From: Bacteroidota bacterium
Lineage (GTDB): Bacteria > Bacteroidota > Ignavibacteria > Ignavibacteriales > Ignavibacteriaceae
Assembly: GCA_021815405.1 (NCBI GenBank)
Contig: JAKAGV010000011.1
Coordinates: forward strand, 117,541 to 181,540
Length of the DNA: 64,000 bases
Direction of reading: 5' to 3'
Shown here: positions 55,338 through 64,000 of the stretch, piece by piece
Position numbering within the stretch: position 1 is the stretch's first letter
Layout of the letters: each line of letters starts with the position of its first letter
Position numbers and translations under genes: made by a program
The notes under the pieces: model-generated
Database searches by the model: none
Told to the model about the DNA's origin: nothing
Seen by the model: only the letters and a program-made list of their open reading frames with translations

Positions 55338-55692
55338 GAATTTTCTTTTTCAGATTGTCAAAACAGTTTTTAATTAAAATCCTCTTATACATTGTTATAA
55401 AGAAGATATGAATATTTTGACCATTTAAAAAAATTCTTAAAAGTCGTATATAAAATAATGCCAGAGTTTAATTAATAAGCACATTTATAGCTATTGCGAA
55501 TTTAAGAATTAAAATGGGTTTTAAATCACACCCAATTAATATAAGAAAATATTCAATTCAAAGAGTTCTCCTAATTGAGAAACAGTTTTTTTCTGCTTCC
55601 AAACGGTGAGAAATTAAACTTAATGAAAATTTTTTCAACACTCATTTTAAGCAAAAATTAAAAGTAACGTTTATGTATTAAAATCTTAAGGG
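55338..55692. other. Intergenic region upstream of the histidine kinase gene
   Basis: AT-rich and non-coding. TTCTC-CTAATT-GAGAA at 55566-55581 is a short perfect palindrome about 110 bp upstream of the sigma-54 promoter, a suitable place for an enhancer site. ATTGAGAA also occurs at 52501-52508, upstream of the receiver gene. No other structure is seen. Confidence 0.4.
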
Positions 55693-55709
55693 TTGGAACG
55701 AAGATTGCT
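55693..55709 (+). promoter_or_regulatory. Sigma-54 promoter (-24/-12) with one mismatch
   Basis: TTGGAACGAAGATTGCT matches the consensus YTGGCACGRNNNTTGCW at every defined position except C to A in the -24 half. GG and GC are separated by exactly 10 nt. The predicted start is near 55720. No ORF follows on this strand, but an intrinsic terminator does. Confidence 0.75.
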
Positions 55710-55719
55710 AATGTTAAAC

Positions 55720-55832
55720 GATAATTTTGAGAAGACTTTTAGTCTTCAAAAGTTTGCCTCTCTTCTTTAAGCCCACCTTGGGGCATGGTGAATGTAGATC
55801 CGCAAGTAGACCGCCATGTCCCAAATTTTTTC
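55720..55832 (+). ncRNA. Candidate sigma-54-dependent small RNA, about 112 nt
   Basis: From the predicted start the RNA contains a first hairpin, GAAGACT-TTT-AGTCTTC (55731-55747), then an unpaired pyrimidine-rich stretch CCTCTCTTCTTT (55757-55768). An 11-bp stem follows, TTGGGGCATGG with CCATGTCCCAA (55778-55788 and 55814-55824), ending in six T. In the plus-strand RNA the one irregular pair is G-U, but on the other strand it would be A-C, so the structure favours this strand. No start codon with a reading frame of useful length is seen. The pyrimidine stretch could pair with purine-rich ribosome sites. The adjacent kinase-regulator pair likely controls it. This is an inference from sequence only. 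Confidence 0.6.
55778..55831 (+). terminator. Intrinsic terminator of the small RNA
   Basis: An 11-bp stem with one G-U pair, about 25-nt loop, then A and six T. The large loop may itself be a target-binding region. Confidence 0.65.
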
Positions 55833-55854
55833 TTCTCTAATGTCATTAAAATTT

Positions 55855-55877
55855 TCTAAATCCGAAATTGATTTAGA
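55855..55877 (-). terminator. Possible terminator of metX
   Basis: On the minus strand TCTAAATC and GATTTAGA form an 8-bp stem with a 7-nt loop followed by AAATTTTAA. It lies 30 nt after the metX stop. The T-tract is weak. Confidence 0.4.
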
Positions 55878-55907
55878 CACACGGAGATTTTTTTGTGACC
55901 TACATTA

Positions 55908-57074
55908 TCATGATAGGAACTTTGAGATTATCCTGCTTAGTTGTTCAAATTCAATAAGAAATGCGTCATGACCAAATATGGATTTTATTTCTGCATATTC
56001 TGAGTTTGGAATGTATGATGCAATCTCAATTTGCTCACTTACCGGATAAAGCACGTCTGTCGAAATACCTATATTAAGAGAACGTACTTTAATACTGCCT
56101 AAGACTTCTTCAAGTGTTCCCCGTCCGGCACTTACATCATGCAAGTCCATTGCGTTTGTAATATAAAGATAGGTATTAGCATCAAATCTGTTAACAAGTT
56201 TTTCGCCTTGATATTCCAGGTAGCTTTCAATTTGAAATTGATTTCTTTTACCGAATATATTTTTCTTTTCTTTGAATAAAGTTCTACCGAACTTTGCCTC
56301 GAAAGAAGTTGCGCTGCGGTAGCTTATCATTGCAATTTTTCTTGCTAAGCTTAAACCTCTTAATGGCTGAAAAGAATAGTTCCCGTTATTCCAGTTGTCG
56401 TCATTTATAATTGCATCTCTTGCAGCTTCGTTTAACGAAATGCACCATGGTGAATGCTTAGCGGCGGTTGCGATTGGGATTATTGATTCAACAAGTTCAG
56501 GGAACATAACAGCCCACTCCAGAACCTGCATTCCTCCAAGTGATCCACCGGCAATAGTTACTAATTTATTTACACCCAGATATTTTATTAAACGGTGTTG
56601 TACTTTCACCATGTCGCGAACTGTAATAGAAGGGAAGTCAAGCAGGTATTGTGTTCCGGTTTTAGGATTTATACTTGCCGGTCCGGTTGTGCCGTAACAT
56701 CCGCTCAAAAAGTTTGTGCAGATAACAAAATATTTTTCAGTATCAAAAACTTTTCCCGGACCAATTAGAGGGTCCCACCATCCGGCTTTTCCAAAAAACA
56801 TTTTGTTATACTTAAATAAAAATTCTTCCTTTTCAGAATTTAGTACTTCGTCTTCCGTAATAATTCCGGCAGCGTGTGCATTGCCTGTTAAAGCATGACA
56901 AACCAGTATTGCGTTATCTCCGCTGCTGTTTAAAGTACCATAAGTTTGATACGAGGCTGTTACATCAGTTAATCGTTCGCCTGATTCAAGATTAAGCGGT
57001 TCATTTTCGTCATAGAATCGGACGAAATTTGTTTTAGCTGCAATTTCAATTGATTCTTTCAGAGCAGTTTCCAT
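55908..57074 (-). CDS. metX: Homoserine O-acetyltransferase
   Basis: A 388-residue alpha/beta hydrolase-fold enzyme that acetylates homoserine in methionine synthesis. The nucleophile elbow is [12 protein letters not shown] (about 176). The catalytic Asp lies in the [12 protein letters not shown] region (about 335), and the catalytic His is in FGHDAFLIE (about 368). [17 protein letters not shown] near residue 120 is a strong family block. Its product feeds directly into the MetY reaction encoded just upstream. It lies 111 nt after metY, with a strong hairpin in between, and presumably shares the metY leader. Confidence 0.96.
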   Translation of the reverse strand: METALKESIEIAAKTNFVRFYDENEPLNLESGERLTDVTASYQTYGTLNSSGDNAILVCHALTGNAHAAGIITEDEVLNSEKEEFLFKYNKMFFGKAGWWDPLIGPGKVFDTEKYFVICTNFLSGCYGTTGPASINPKTGTQYLLDFPSITVRDMVKVQHRLIKYLGVNKLVTIAGGSLGGMQVLEWAVMFPELVESIIPIATAAKHSPWCISLNEAARDAIINDDNWNNGNYSFQPLRGLSLARKIAMISYRSATSFEAKFGRTLFKEKKNIFGKRNQFQIESYLEYQGEKLVNRFDANTYLYITNAMDLHDVSAGRGTLEEVLGSIKVRSLNIGISTDVLYPVSEQIEIASYIPNSEYAEIKSIFGHDAFLIEFEQLSRIISKFLS

Positions 57075-57126
57075 TATATTTTCTTTATAAAAAAATAATT
57101 AATAAATATCAAACTTACTAAAATTT

Positions 57127-57159
57127 GTATCATAGCAGAATATTTTTCTGCTATGATAC
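57127..57159 (-). promoter_or_regulatory. Perfect 14-bp hairpin between metY and metX
   Basis: GTATCATAGCAGAA and TTCTGCTATGATAC pair perfectly around a 5-nt loop. On the minus strand AAATTTTAG follows, so at best it is a partial terminator. It may set the metY:metX ratio or mark an RNA processing point. Confidence 0.5.
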
Positions 57160-57185
57160 TTTCACTTATAGATTTTGATATGCGG

Positions 57186-58541
<1,356 letters not shown>

Positions 58542-58679
58542 TTATGATTGTTATTTGTTTTACTACTTTCAATCTTTAATTCTAATGCTGATTTTTTAGA
58601 TTCTAAAGCTTTCTATAAATCATAATCTTCATAGAGCTCTTATTTCAAAATAAATAATAAACTTTCTACACTTTCCTTC

Positions 58680-58719
58680 AAAAAAAAACCTCTTCGGTAA
58701 AGATTAATCGAAGAGGTTT
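58680..58719 (-). terminator. Terminator of the SAM riboswitch expression platform
   Basis: On the minus strand AAACCTCTTCG pairs with CGAAGAGGTTT (11 bp), then nine T. The 5' arm can instead pair with the purine stretch GAGAGAAGAAG (58735-58725) that overlaps the P1 3' strand, giving the antiterminator when SAM is absent. Confidence 0.9.
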
Positions 58720-58730
58720 CAAAACTTCTT

Positions 58731-58856
58731 CTCTCATCTTTCCCTTAATCCCGATAAATCGGGTTGGGCAGGAAGTAGCACCATGTCCCCCGATTATTGT
58801 CGGGGCGGTTGCTAAGGTTTCACAGGGCCTGTTCCCTCTACCTTTCTCGATAAGAG
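58731..58856 (-). promoter_or_regulatory. SAM-I riboswitch aptamer (S-box) controlling metY-metX
   Basis: P1 is a perfect 8-bp helix, CTCTTATC with GATGAGAG. Between them lie the conserved core GAGGGA...GGCCC, GTGAAACC, TTAGCAACC, the P3 arm CCCCGAC...GGGG, GGTGCTACTTCCTGCC, and P4-like CCCGAT...ATCGGG. These are the SAM-I consensus elements in correct order. A terminator lies 12 nt behind, so high SAM should end transcription before metY. There is no consensus promoter in the 46 nt between the upstream attenuator and P1. Confidence 0.96.
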
Positions 58857-58902
58857 CTCAAATATTTTAAATAATTTTTTATGTCATTAACATTTTTCCA
58901 AT

Positions 58903-58933
58903 AAAAAAGCCCTTCACGCTTTCGGGAAGGGCT
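58903..58933 (-). terminator. Attenuator terminator after the Cys/Met leader peptide
   Basis: On the minus strand AGCCCTTC and GAAGGGCT form a perfect 8-bp stem, with a 10-nt loop, then six T. CCTTCC of its 5' arm (58930-58925) can alternatively pair with GGAAGG (58976-58971) inside the end of the leader ORF. That antiterminator excludes the terminator. Confidence 0.8.
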
Positions 58934-58959
58934 CAGTCTAAATTCCTATTTTATTAAAA

Positions 58960-59019
58960 TCAGGCTGCGTCCTTCCGCGATGATATGCACATCATCATAC
59001 AGCAAAGACACATTGCCAT
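58960..59019 (-). CDS. Cys/Met-rich leader peptide of the metY-metX transcript, 19 residues
   Basis: The ORF encodes MAMCLCCMMMCISSRKDAA: five Met and four Cys in the first 11 codons, then TGA. A hairpin GATGAT-GTGCAT-ATCATC covers codons 8-14, and GGAAGG at codons 15-17 can form an antiterminator with the terminator arm downstream. This is the pattern of ribosome-mediated attenuators: stalling at Cys or Met codons frees GGAAGG, giving readthrough. Complete translation covers it, giving termination. No Shine-Dalgarno site is evident, as for several genes here. The promoter about 45 nt upstream matches consensus. It is far too short for ordinary gene finding. Confidence 0.75.
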   Translation of the reverse strand: MAMCLCCMMMCISSRKDAA

Positions 59020-59066
59020 TTTGTTCGAGATAATATTTCTGTTTTCAGTTTTCATTTTACTAGTTG

Positions 59067-59097
59067 CAAAAATAATCGATCGGATATTGCTTGTCAA
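59067..59097 (-). promoter_or_regulatory. Promoter of the met leader transcript, Bacteroidota type
   Basis: On the minus strand TTGACA (59097-59092) and TATTTTTG (59074-59067), with 20 nt between TTG and the -7 box, are the same two elements as at tRNA-Asn. The predicted start, near 59063, is about 44 nt before the leader peptide ATG. Confidence 0.7.
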
Positions 59098-59234
59098 TAG
59101 CAATTATAAAATTAACCAAAAAATTGTTTTCGATGTGAGATAAGTTTTTACTGCCGAAAAATAAATCAAAGTCGAGATATTAAGAATTTTATTTTGCACC
59201 TTTTTATTTCTCCAGTAAGGGCTACTTTAATTTT

Positions 59235-62200
59235 TTACATTTCACTTAATTCAATCTTATTGACGTCTTCAAATGAAATTGTCATTAAGTCATTATCATC
59301 CGGATTGAGAAGTGTTAAAATTCTTTCTTCCTGATTGCTGATTGCTTTATATAAAATATTTTTTACTGTTCTTGCATTACCAAAATTTTTATCTCGATTA
59401 TTATATAGATTTGTAAACATTTCAAGAAGAAGCTGCCAGGCACCTTCATCAAATTTGTAACCATTCTTTTCGCTGATGATATTTGCAATCTCCAGCATTT
59501 GTCTTGGCGTGTAATCTTCAAAATTAAATATATTAGGAAATCTCGATTCAACTCCCGGATTTGAATTTAAAAAATCTTTCATCTCATCTGTATAACCGGC
59601 TACAATAACTATGAACATATCATGATCATCTTCCATTCTTTTTAACAAAGTATCAACGGCTTCTTGTCCGAAATCAGAAGAACCTCGAATAAGAGTATAA
59701 GCTTCATCAATAAACAAAGTTCCGCCTAATGCTTTATCGATTACTTCATTTGTTTTAGTTGCGGTTTGTCCCTGATAACCTGCAACTAAATTTGAACGGT
59801 CAACTTCAATAAGATGTCCTTTTTCTAAAATTCCCAACTCTTTGTAAATTTTACTAAGCAGCCTTGCAACAGTAGTCTTACCAGTGCCTGAGTTTCCAGT
59901 AAATACAGAATTCAGATTTTTAGGAATTACATTTAAACCGCGCTGCTTTCTCAACTTAGCAACCTTCAAACTGCTAATAAGTTTTTCAACAGATTTCTTT
60001 ACAGATTCAAGACCGGTCAAGTCTGATAATTCATTTAGATATTTATTAAGAAGTTCGGGATCGCCTTCAACCTTTGTAGAATGCTTTTCTTTTTTATGTT
60101 CGATTAAACTGCTGATATCATCAAGAAGAATATATTTTAAAACTTCTTCATGACGTTCTTCAGAAGGTATATCAGCAACACGAAGCATCTGGTTTTTCAA
60201 AGCGGTTTCAACCAGATCCCTAACGAGTCTTGCGTTTCCAAAAGTATTATCACGGTTCCGGTATATTTTGTTAAAATGCTTTCTCAACGGCTCGCGGGCT
60301 TCCTCATCTAAAATATGACCCTTGCTCTCAAAAAGTTTTTCGGTTATCTGCATGAGTTCTTCCGGAGAGTAATCTTCAAAAAATATTCTTTTAGTGAACC
60401 GCGATTGAAGCCCGGGATTTGAATTGATGAAGTAATCCATCTCATTTGTATAACCGGCGGCGATAACTATAAATTTCCCTCTATCATCCTCCATCCTTTT
60501 AAGAAGAGTATCCAGCGCTTCCTTGCCGAAGTCTAATCCGCTGCCTTCACCCGACTTTATAAGAGTATAAGCTTCATCAATAAAAAGTGTTCCGCCGATT
60601 GCTTTATCAATTGCTGTTTTTGTTTTCTCTACCGTCTGCCCTACAAAACTTGCAACTAATCCTTGTCTATCGACTTCAACTAGATGTCCCTTCGGAAGAA
60701 TTCCTAATGCTGAATAAATCTCGCTGAACAACCTTGCGACTGTTGTTTTGCCAGTTCCGGGATTTCCGAGAAATATTATGTGCGATGAAAATTTATCATG
60801 TATATTTTCTCCTTGCTCAGAATAGAATCTTGCAAGCTTCACAAGTTCATTTATTTCTTTCTTTACAGATTCCATTCCGATTAAGTTATTCAATTTGCCT
60901 AATGCTTTTGAAAGTGCTTCTTCATCGATTCCGATCTTAGCTTCTTTGATTCCTCCGCCATGAATAATTGCCTGAACATCAACATCAAGAATTGTAGTCA
61001 TCGATTCCTTGCTTCGCTCGTTCTCCGGTATTCTCAAGTAGCGCTTGCTGAGATGAATCTTCGCTTCATTAAAATAATTTCTTACCAGCCTTGCATTGCC
61101 GAATGATTTGTCTCTTTTTCTGTAGAGATTTGTAAACTGTTTTCTTAAAATTTCCAGAGCTTCATTCTGAATTGAATATTCTTCTCTTTCCGCAAACAAT
61201 TTGAAGATATCAACAAGTTCATCCGGAGTGTAATCATCAAAGTTGAAGAAATGATTGAAGCGTGATTTTAATCCCGGATTTGAATTGATGAATGAATTCA
61301 TTTCTTCAGGGTAGCCAGCTGCGATTACTGCAAACTCTCCTTTGCTGTCTTCCATTCGCTTCAATAAAATATCTATTGCTTCCTGACCGAAGTCCTGAGC
61401 GTTTCCTTCTTTCTTAAGCATGTAAGCTTCATCGATGAATAGGAGCCCGCCGATTGATTCATCGATTATCTTATTTGTTTTCTGCGCAGTCTCACCAATA
61501 TATTGACCGACTATGCCGGAACGGTCGACTTCGATTACGTGCCCGTTTTTAAGCAGTCCCATCGCTTTAAAAATTTTTCCAAGCAAGCGTGCAATTGATG
61601 TCTTGCCAGTTCCCGGATTGCCAAGAAATACCGAATGCACGCTGAGATTTTCTTGGGTCTTTAATCCCAGTTTCTTCCTTTCATTTAAAAATTTTAAGTA
61701 GTCAACAAAATCTTTCATCGACTGCTTAACACCTTGTAGACCGATGTAAGTATCAAATTCTGCCAGTAATTCTTCGAGCGATTTTTCTTCCTGCGGTTTA
61801 AGAGAAGTTGATTTTACTTCTACCGGCTGTTCGGTTACAGGCTTTTCAAGCGGTTCTGATTCATCAAAATGAATTTGTGGTTCTTCAAAATTGAATATCT
61901 CCGATTGACCGACAAGGAACCAGCGAGTGCAAACAAGATAATTATCCAAATAAATATCTACTTTGCCTTGTCCTTCTTTCCAAAATCCCGGCTTCTCGGT
62001 TCCCCAGCTTTGTACAAACTCAACAACTTTCCAATCTCTCTCCATTCCAAGCGTAAAATGATGCTGACCGACTTCCGCATCATTAAGATACCAAACTGCA
62101 GTGCCTTCAACGTCTATTCTTTTATTTCCGAAGAAAGGATTATCGAGAACGATTTCAACTCCAATATATCGAATGGATTCTTCGTTAAATTGAATTAGGT

Positions 62201-63116
62201 AAGTACGCTTGCCTGCCCTGAGGTTTTCAATTAAATCGTAAGTTTTAATTTGGTAAACATGGAAAAGTTTGTTCTCATAAATTTCAGCCTCGGTTCTTTT
62301 TTGAACAGGTTCATTTAATTCTTCTTCAAATATTTCCGGTGTCTCACCATTATATTGTTTCAGAACTTTCTGATACAAAACCTGAAACTGTTTATTATCA
62401 TTTAAGATTTCTTTTACTGACTCTGCTTTCTGATAAGCATTTTTGATCTGGAACATTTCAAGCAGCGACTTTAATTCCAGCAGATGAGCCTCAATGTGTT
62501 CATCTTTTAATGATGGAGTATTAAGAGTTTCTCGAGCAGTCCAGAGAGAGAACCATGCTTCCTTTTCAAGAAGCGCTTCTTCGCCGTCTTTCATCAAAGA
62601 TTTTTTCTTAGAAAAGATTCCGCTGAAAAATCCTTCATCGTAACCAAGGGTTTTTCTAAACCAATCTCTTACTTTTGAAAGCTTAGGTGTCTCGCCGTTA
62701 TCAATTTCAATTGCTCTGTCAATTTCTTCCAAGCCTTCAAAAAATCTGCCCAAGCCTCCGAGTGCTCTCGCTTTATTAAGATGAGCCCACACAAGCTGGT
62801 CCGGTTTTTTTCTAATTGCCCAGTCGAGATCGGAAATAGCACCTTCGAAGATACTCATGCGCATTAATAGAAAGCCGCGGTACAATCTAGAATTTACATC
62901 GTCTGCGCTTATTTGAACTGCAAGGTTTGCCATCTCAAGCGCCTGAGATGGATAACCGTTCTCAAGCAGCGCCCAGGCTAAGCACGATGCTGCATTGTAA
63001 TCGTATTGTCTTTCATCGTAAACCTGTTTGGCAGCAGTTAACGCCATGCGATATCTGCCTTGCCTCAGATGTTCGTAAGCTTCCTTTAATAACTCATCGA
63101 GTTCGTCGGGGGTCAA
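59235..63116 (-). CDS. TPR protein with a beta domain and three tandem CbxX/SpoVK-type AAA+ modules
   Basis: A 1293-residue protein. TPR-like helical repeats fill about 1-160, then come a helical linker and a beta domain (about 290-410, RTYLIQFNEESIRYIGVEIVL, GTAVWYLNDAEVGQHHF, KVDIYLDNYLVCTRWFLV). Three AAA+ modules of the CbxX/CfqX/SpoVK group follow at about 288-residue spacing. Walker A motifs are GNPGTGKTS (about 497), GNPGTGKTT (about 785) and GNSGTGKTT (about 1074). All keep Walker B FIDEAY and arginine-finger-like GLKSRFNHFF, GLQSRFTKRIF and GVESRFPNIF. Single-module relatives include CbbX (Rubisco activase) and EccA, which remodel protein complexes. It has no partner genes. The start is TTG with GGAG 9 nt upstream, because a stop codon precedes any ATG. 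Confidence 0.88.
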   Translation of the reverse strand: MTPDELDELLKEAYEHLRQGRYRMALTAAKQVYDERQYDYNAASCLAWALLENGYPSQALEMANLAVQISADDVNSRLYRGFLLMRMSIFEGAISDLDWAIRKKPDQLVWAHLNKARALGGLGRFFEGLEEIDRAIEIDNGETPKLSKVRDWFRKTLGYDEGFFSGIFSKKKSLMKDGEEALLEKEAWFSLWTARETLNTPSLKDEHIEAHLLELKSLLEMFQIKNAYQKAESVKEILNDNKQFQVLYQKVLKQYNGETPEIFEEELNEPVQKRTEAEIYENKLFHVYQIKTYDLIENLRAGKRTYLIQFNEESIRYIGVEIVLDNPFFGNKRIDVEGTAVWYLNDAEVGQHHFTLGMERDWKVVEFVQSWGTEKPGFWKEGQGKVDIYLDNYLVCTRWFLVGQSEIFNFEEPQIHFDESEPLEKPVTEQPVEVKSTSLKPQEEKSLEELLAEFDTYIGLQGVKQSMKDFVDYLKFLNERKKLGLKTQENLSVHSVFLGNPGTGKTSIARLLGKIFKAMGLLKNGHVIEVDRSGIVGQYIGETAQKTNKIIDESIGGLLFIDEAYMLKKEGNAQDFGQEAIDILLKRMEDSKGEFAVIAAGYPEEMNSFINSNPGLKSRFNHFFNFDDYTPDELVDIFKLFAEREEYSIQNEALEILRKQFTNLYRKRDKSFGNARLVRNYFNEAKIHLSKRYLRIPENERSKESMTTILDVDVQAIIHGGGIKEAKIGIDEEALSKALGKLNNLIGMESVKKEINELVKLARFYSEQGENIHDKFSSHIIFLGNPGTGKTTVARLFSEIYSALGILPKGHLVEVDRQGLVASFVGQTVEKTKTAIDKAIGGTLFIDEAYTLIKSGEGSGLDFGKEALDTLLKRMEDDRGKFIVIAAGYTNEMDYFINSNPGLQSRFTKRIFFEDYSPEELMQITEKLFESKGHILDEEAREPLRKHFNKIYRNRDNTFGNARLVRDLVETALKNQMLRVADIPSEERHEEVLKYILLDDISSLIEHKKEKHSTKVEGDPELLNKYLNELSDLTGLESVKKSVEKLISSLKVAKLRKQRGLNVIPKNLNSVFTGNSGTGKTTVARLLSKIYKELGILEKGHLIEVDRSNLVAGYQGQTATKTNEVIDKALGGTLFIDEAYTLIRGSSDFGQEAVDTLLKRMEDDHDMFIVIVAGYTDEMKDFLNSNPGVESRFPNIFNFEDYTPRQMLEIANIISEKNGYKFDEGAWQLLLEMFTNLYNNRDKNFGNARTVKNILYKAISNQEERILTLLNPDDNDLMTISFEDVNKIELSEM

Positions 63117-63221
63117 ATCGTCTTCTCCACTGTAGGATTAGCATCATAAAAATATTTTCTTCAATTGATATACAATATAGTAATTTCTTTTGAAAGGAAT
63201 AAAGAGGTTTGAAGTCTTAGA

Positions 63222-63252
63222 CAAAATTATCATTTAAATCTGTCCGGACAGA
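63222..63252 (-). promoter_or_regulatory. Candidate promoter with palindromic operator upstream of the AAA+ gene
   Basis: On the minus strand TAATTTTG (63229-63222) fits the -7 box. The region of the -33 box is occupied by a perfect 14-bp palindrome TCTGTCCGGACAGA (63239-63252), with no TTG. This suggests a regulator binding site that replaces or covers the -33 box. The gene start is about 100 nt downstream. Confidence 0.45.
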
Positions 63253-63263
63253 CTTACTTTAAG

Positions 63264-63353
63264 GTTATTTAGATTTAAGGAAATACGGCATAAGGTCTAA
63301 TGTGTATGCGAATGCAGTTTACCAATATACCTTATACCGTATACCTAAATAAC
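63264..63353. repeat. Large imperfect inverted repeat
   Basis: GTTATTTAG ... ATACGGCATAAGGT on the left pairs with ACCTTATACCGTAT ... CTAAATAAC on the right. A short insertion of about 8 nt interrupts the left arm, and a 32-nt loop lies between the arms. It covers the spacer between the AAA+ gene promoter and the barrel gene. It could be a miniature element or a bidirectional hairpin. Confidence 0.55.
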
Positions 63354-63410
63354 TCGGTGACTTGAAAAATTCTTCTTACTTATTTAGCAATTTAATAAAA
63401 GAGCTATTTG

Positions 63411-63971
63411 TCAAAGATTGAAGAGCAATCCGGCAGTAAAAACTATGAAGTCACTCTTTAGGTTATTCGAACCGGGGAACTGCTGGAAGTCATAATTTAA
63501 AAAGACGTATCTTATGTCGGCAGTTAAGATTGTGTTGGGAGAACTGACTGATCCGCTTAACGGAAGCTCAACACCAGCACCAAAGTGCTAGCCGACTTTT
63601 TGTTCGGTCTGATCATTTATTCCCATTTGATGCAGTGGGGATGAGTAAGTTATAGAAGTATTATACCACCCAAAGCCAATTGCACCGTATACGATGTTAA
63701 TTGGATAAAACAATCCGGTTAACATTACCGGATAGCTGGTAACGGTAACGTCGCCATTGTTATAATTTTCCTGTCTGTAATTGATTGACCCTTCTACACC
63801 GAGTGCATTGGACAGTTTAATTCTTGCAGCAGCGCCAATCATTAATTTCCCTCCATCTGCGCTTGATGCTTTCTGCCATCCGACTTGCGGTCCCACATAT
63901 AAGCCTTGCGCTTTTATATAAGCTGCTGCTATCAGAATCGTGATTATCACTAAGAGCTTTATCTTGAACAT
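63411..63971 (-). pseudogene. Outer-membrane beta-barrel gene interrupted by an in-frame TAG
   Basis: The first 127 codons have a signal peptide (KLLVIITILIAAAYIKAQ) and porin-like strands (GLYVGPQVGWQKA, LGVEGSINYRQE, IVYGAIGFGWYNTSITY), ending EQKVG before TAG at 63590-63588. In the same frame, HFGAGVELPLSGS, ILTADIRYVFLNYDF and FIVFTAGLLFNL follow, ending TGA at 63413-63411. VG-Y-HFGAGVELPL is the classic penultimate barrel strand of OmpW/OprF-like small barrels, so TAG most likely replaced a Tyr codon. The C-terminus, with its barrel-type ending, would be complete if read through. This is a pseudogene or a single-base error. Confidence 0.8.
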
Positions 63972-64000
63972 AAGAACTCCAAAATGTAATACATAAATAC

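Noticed and set aside
55771..55840. Possible second SAM riboswitch near metX, because minus-strand GGGACATGG...CTACTT resembles part of the true aptamer
   Set aside because: The essential core (GAGGGA, GGCCC, GTGAAACC, AGCAACC, P1) is missing, and the position is downstream of metX. The stem also folds better on the plus strand.

Overview
The window looks like chromosome of a low-GC, Gram-negative member of the Bacteroidota/Chlorobi lineage, most likely an Ignavibacteria-type organism. That placement is an inference. It rests on the promoter style (-33 TTG and -7 TAnnTTTG boxes at leuS, tRNA-Asn and the met leader), outer-membrane barrel and lipoprotein genes, a B12-dependent ribonucleotide reductase, a kdpD split into separate polypeptides, and Bacteroidota-type TM2 and DUF2752 genes. 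I see no phage, transposase, CRISPR array or plasmid genes.

Layout. 1-3.2 kb: edge of a family 9 glycosyltransferase, then small conserved or unknown genes (DUF3795, YdeI-like). 3.3-12.9 kb, minus strand: leuS, serS, one half of a heterodimeric ABC exporter, a D-2-hydroxyacid dehydrogenase, the other exporter half, fbp. 13.2-22.5 kb, plus strand: dipeptide epimerase, tRNA-Asn (minus), a methyltransferase, a Tat-exported amidase, a methyltransferase broken by a stop codon, and a 1448-residue 2-hydroxyacyl-CoA dehydratase activase fusion. 22.5-27.5 kb: pirin and a second heterodimeric exporter. 27.5-37.6 kb: kdp potassium pump operon (a new 27-residue ORF, kdpF, A, B, C, the kdpD N-terminal part, a separate histidine kinase) with an NtrC-type regulator nearby instead of KdpE. 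37.7-41.3 kb: nrdJ. 41.8-51.4 kb: ABC-2 type exporter, LolA-like protein, TlpA-like thioredoxin, M1 peptidase, small envelope genes, a frameshifted TM2 gene beside DUF2752, Nudix hydrolase. 51.4-55.3 kb: UspA, lone receiver, NtrC-type regulator and PAS histidine kinase. 55.3-59.1 kb: an unannotated RNA, then the metY-metX unit with its long leader. 59.2-63.1 kb: a TPR protein with three CbxX/SpoVK AAA+ modules. 63.4-64 kb: outer-membrane barrel gene interrupted by a stop codon.

Two regulatory systems stand out. (1) The metY-metX transcript appears to start at a consensus promoter near 59.07 kb. It encodes a 19-residue peptide with five Met and four Cys, followed by mutually exclusive antiterminator and terminator hairpins, then a SAM-I riboswitch with its own terminator. 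This looks like ribosome-mediated attenuation in series with a riboswitch. (2) Just upstream of the histidine kinase gene and pointing away from it is a near-perfect sigma-54 promoter. It is followed about 110 nt later by an intrinsic terminator and no ORF, which suggests a sigma-54-dependent small RNA beside its likely NtrC-family activator. Weaker sigma-54-like sites precede kdp and the lone receiver gene.

Three genes (methyltransferase near 17.4 kb, TM2 gene near 49.4 kb, barrel gene near 63.6 kb) are each disrupted by one small change. These may be young pseudogenes or assembly errors.
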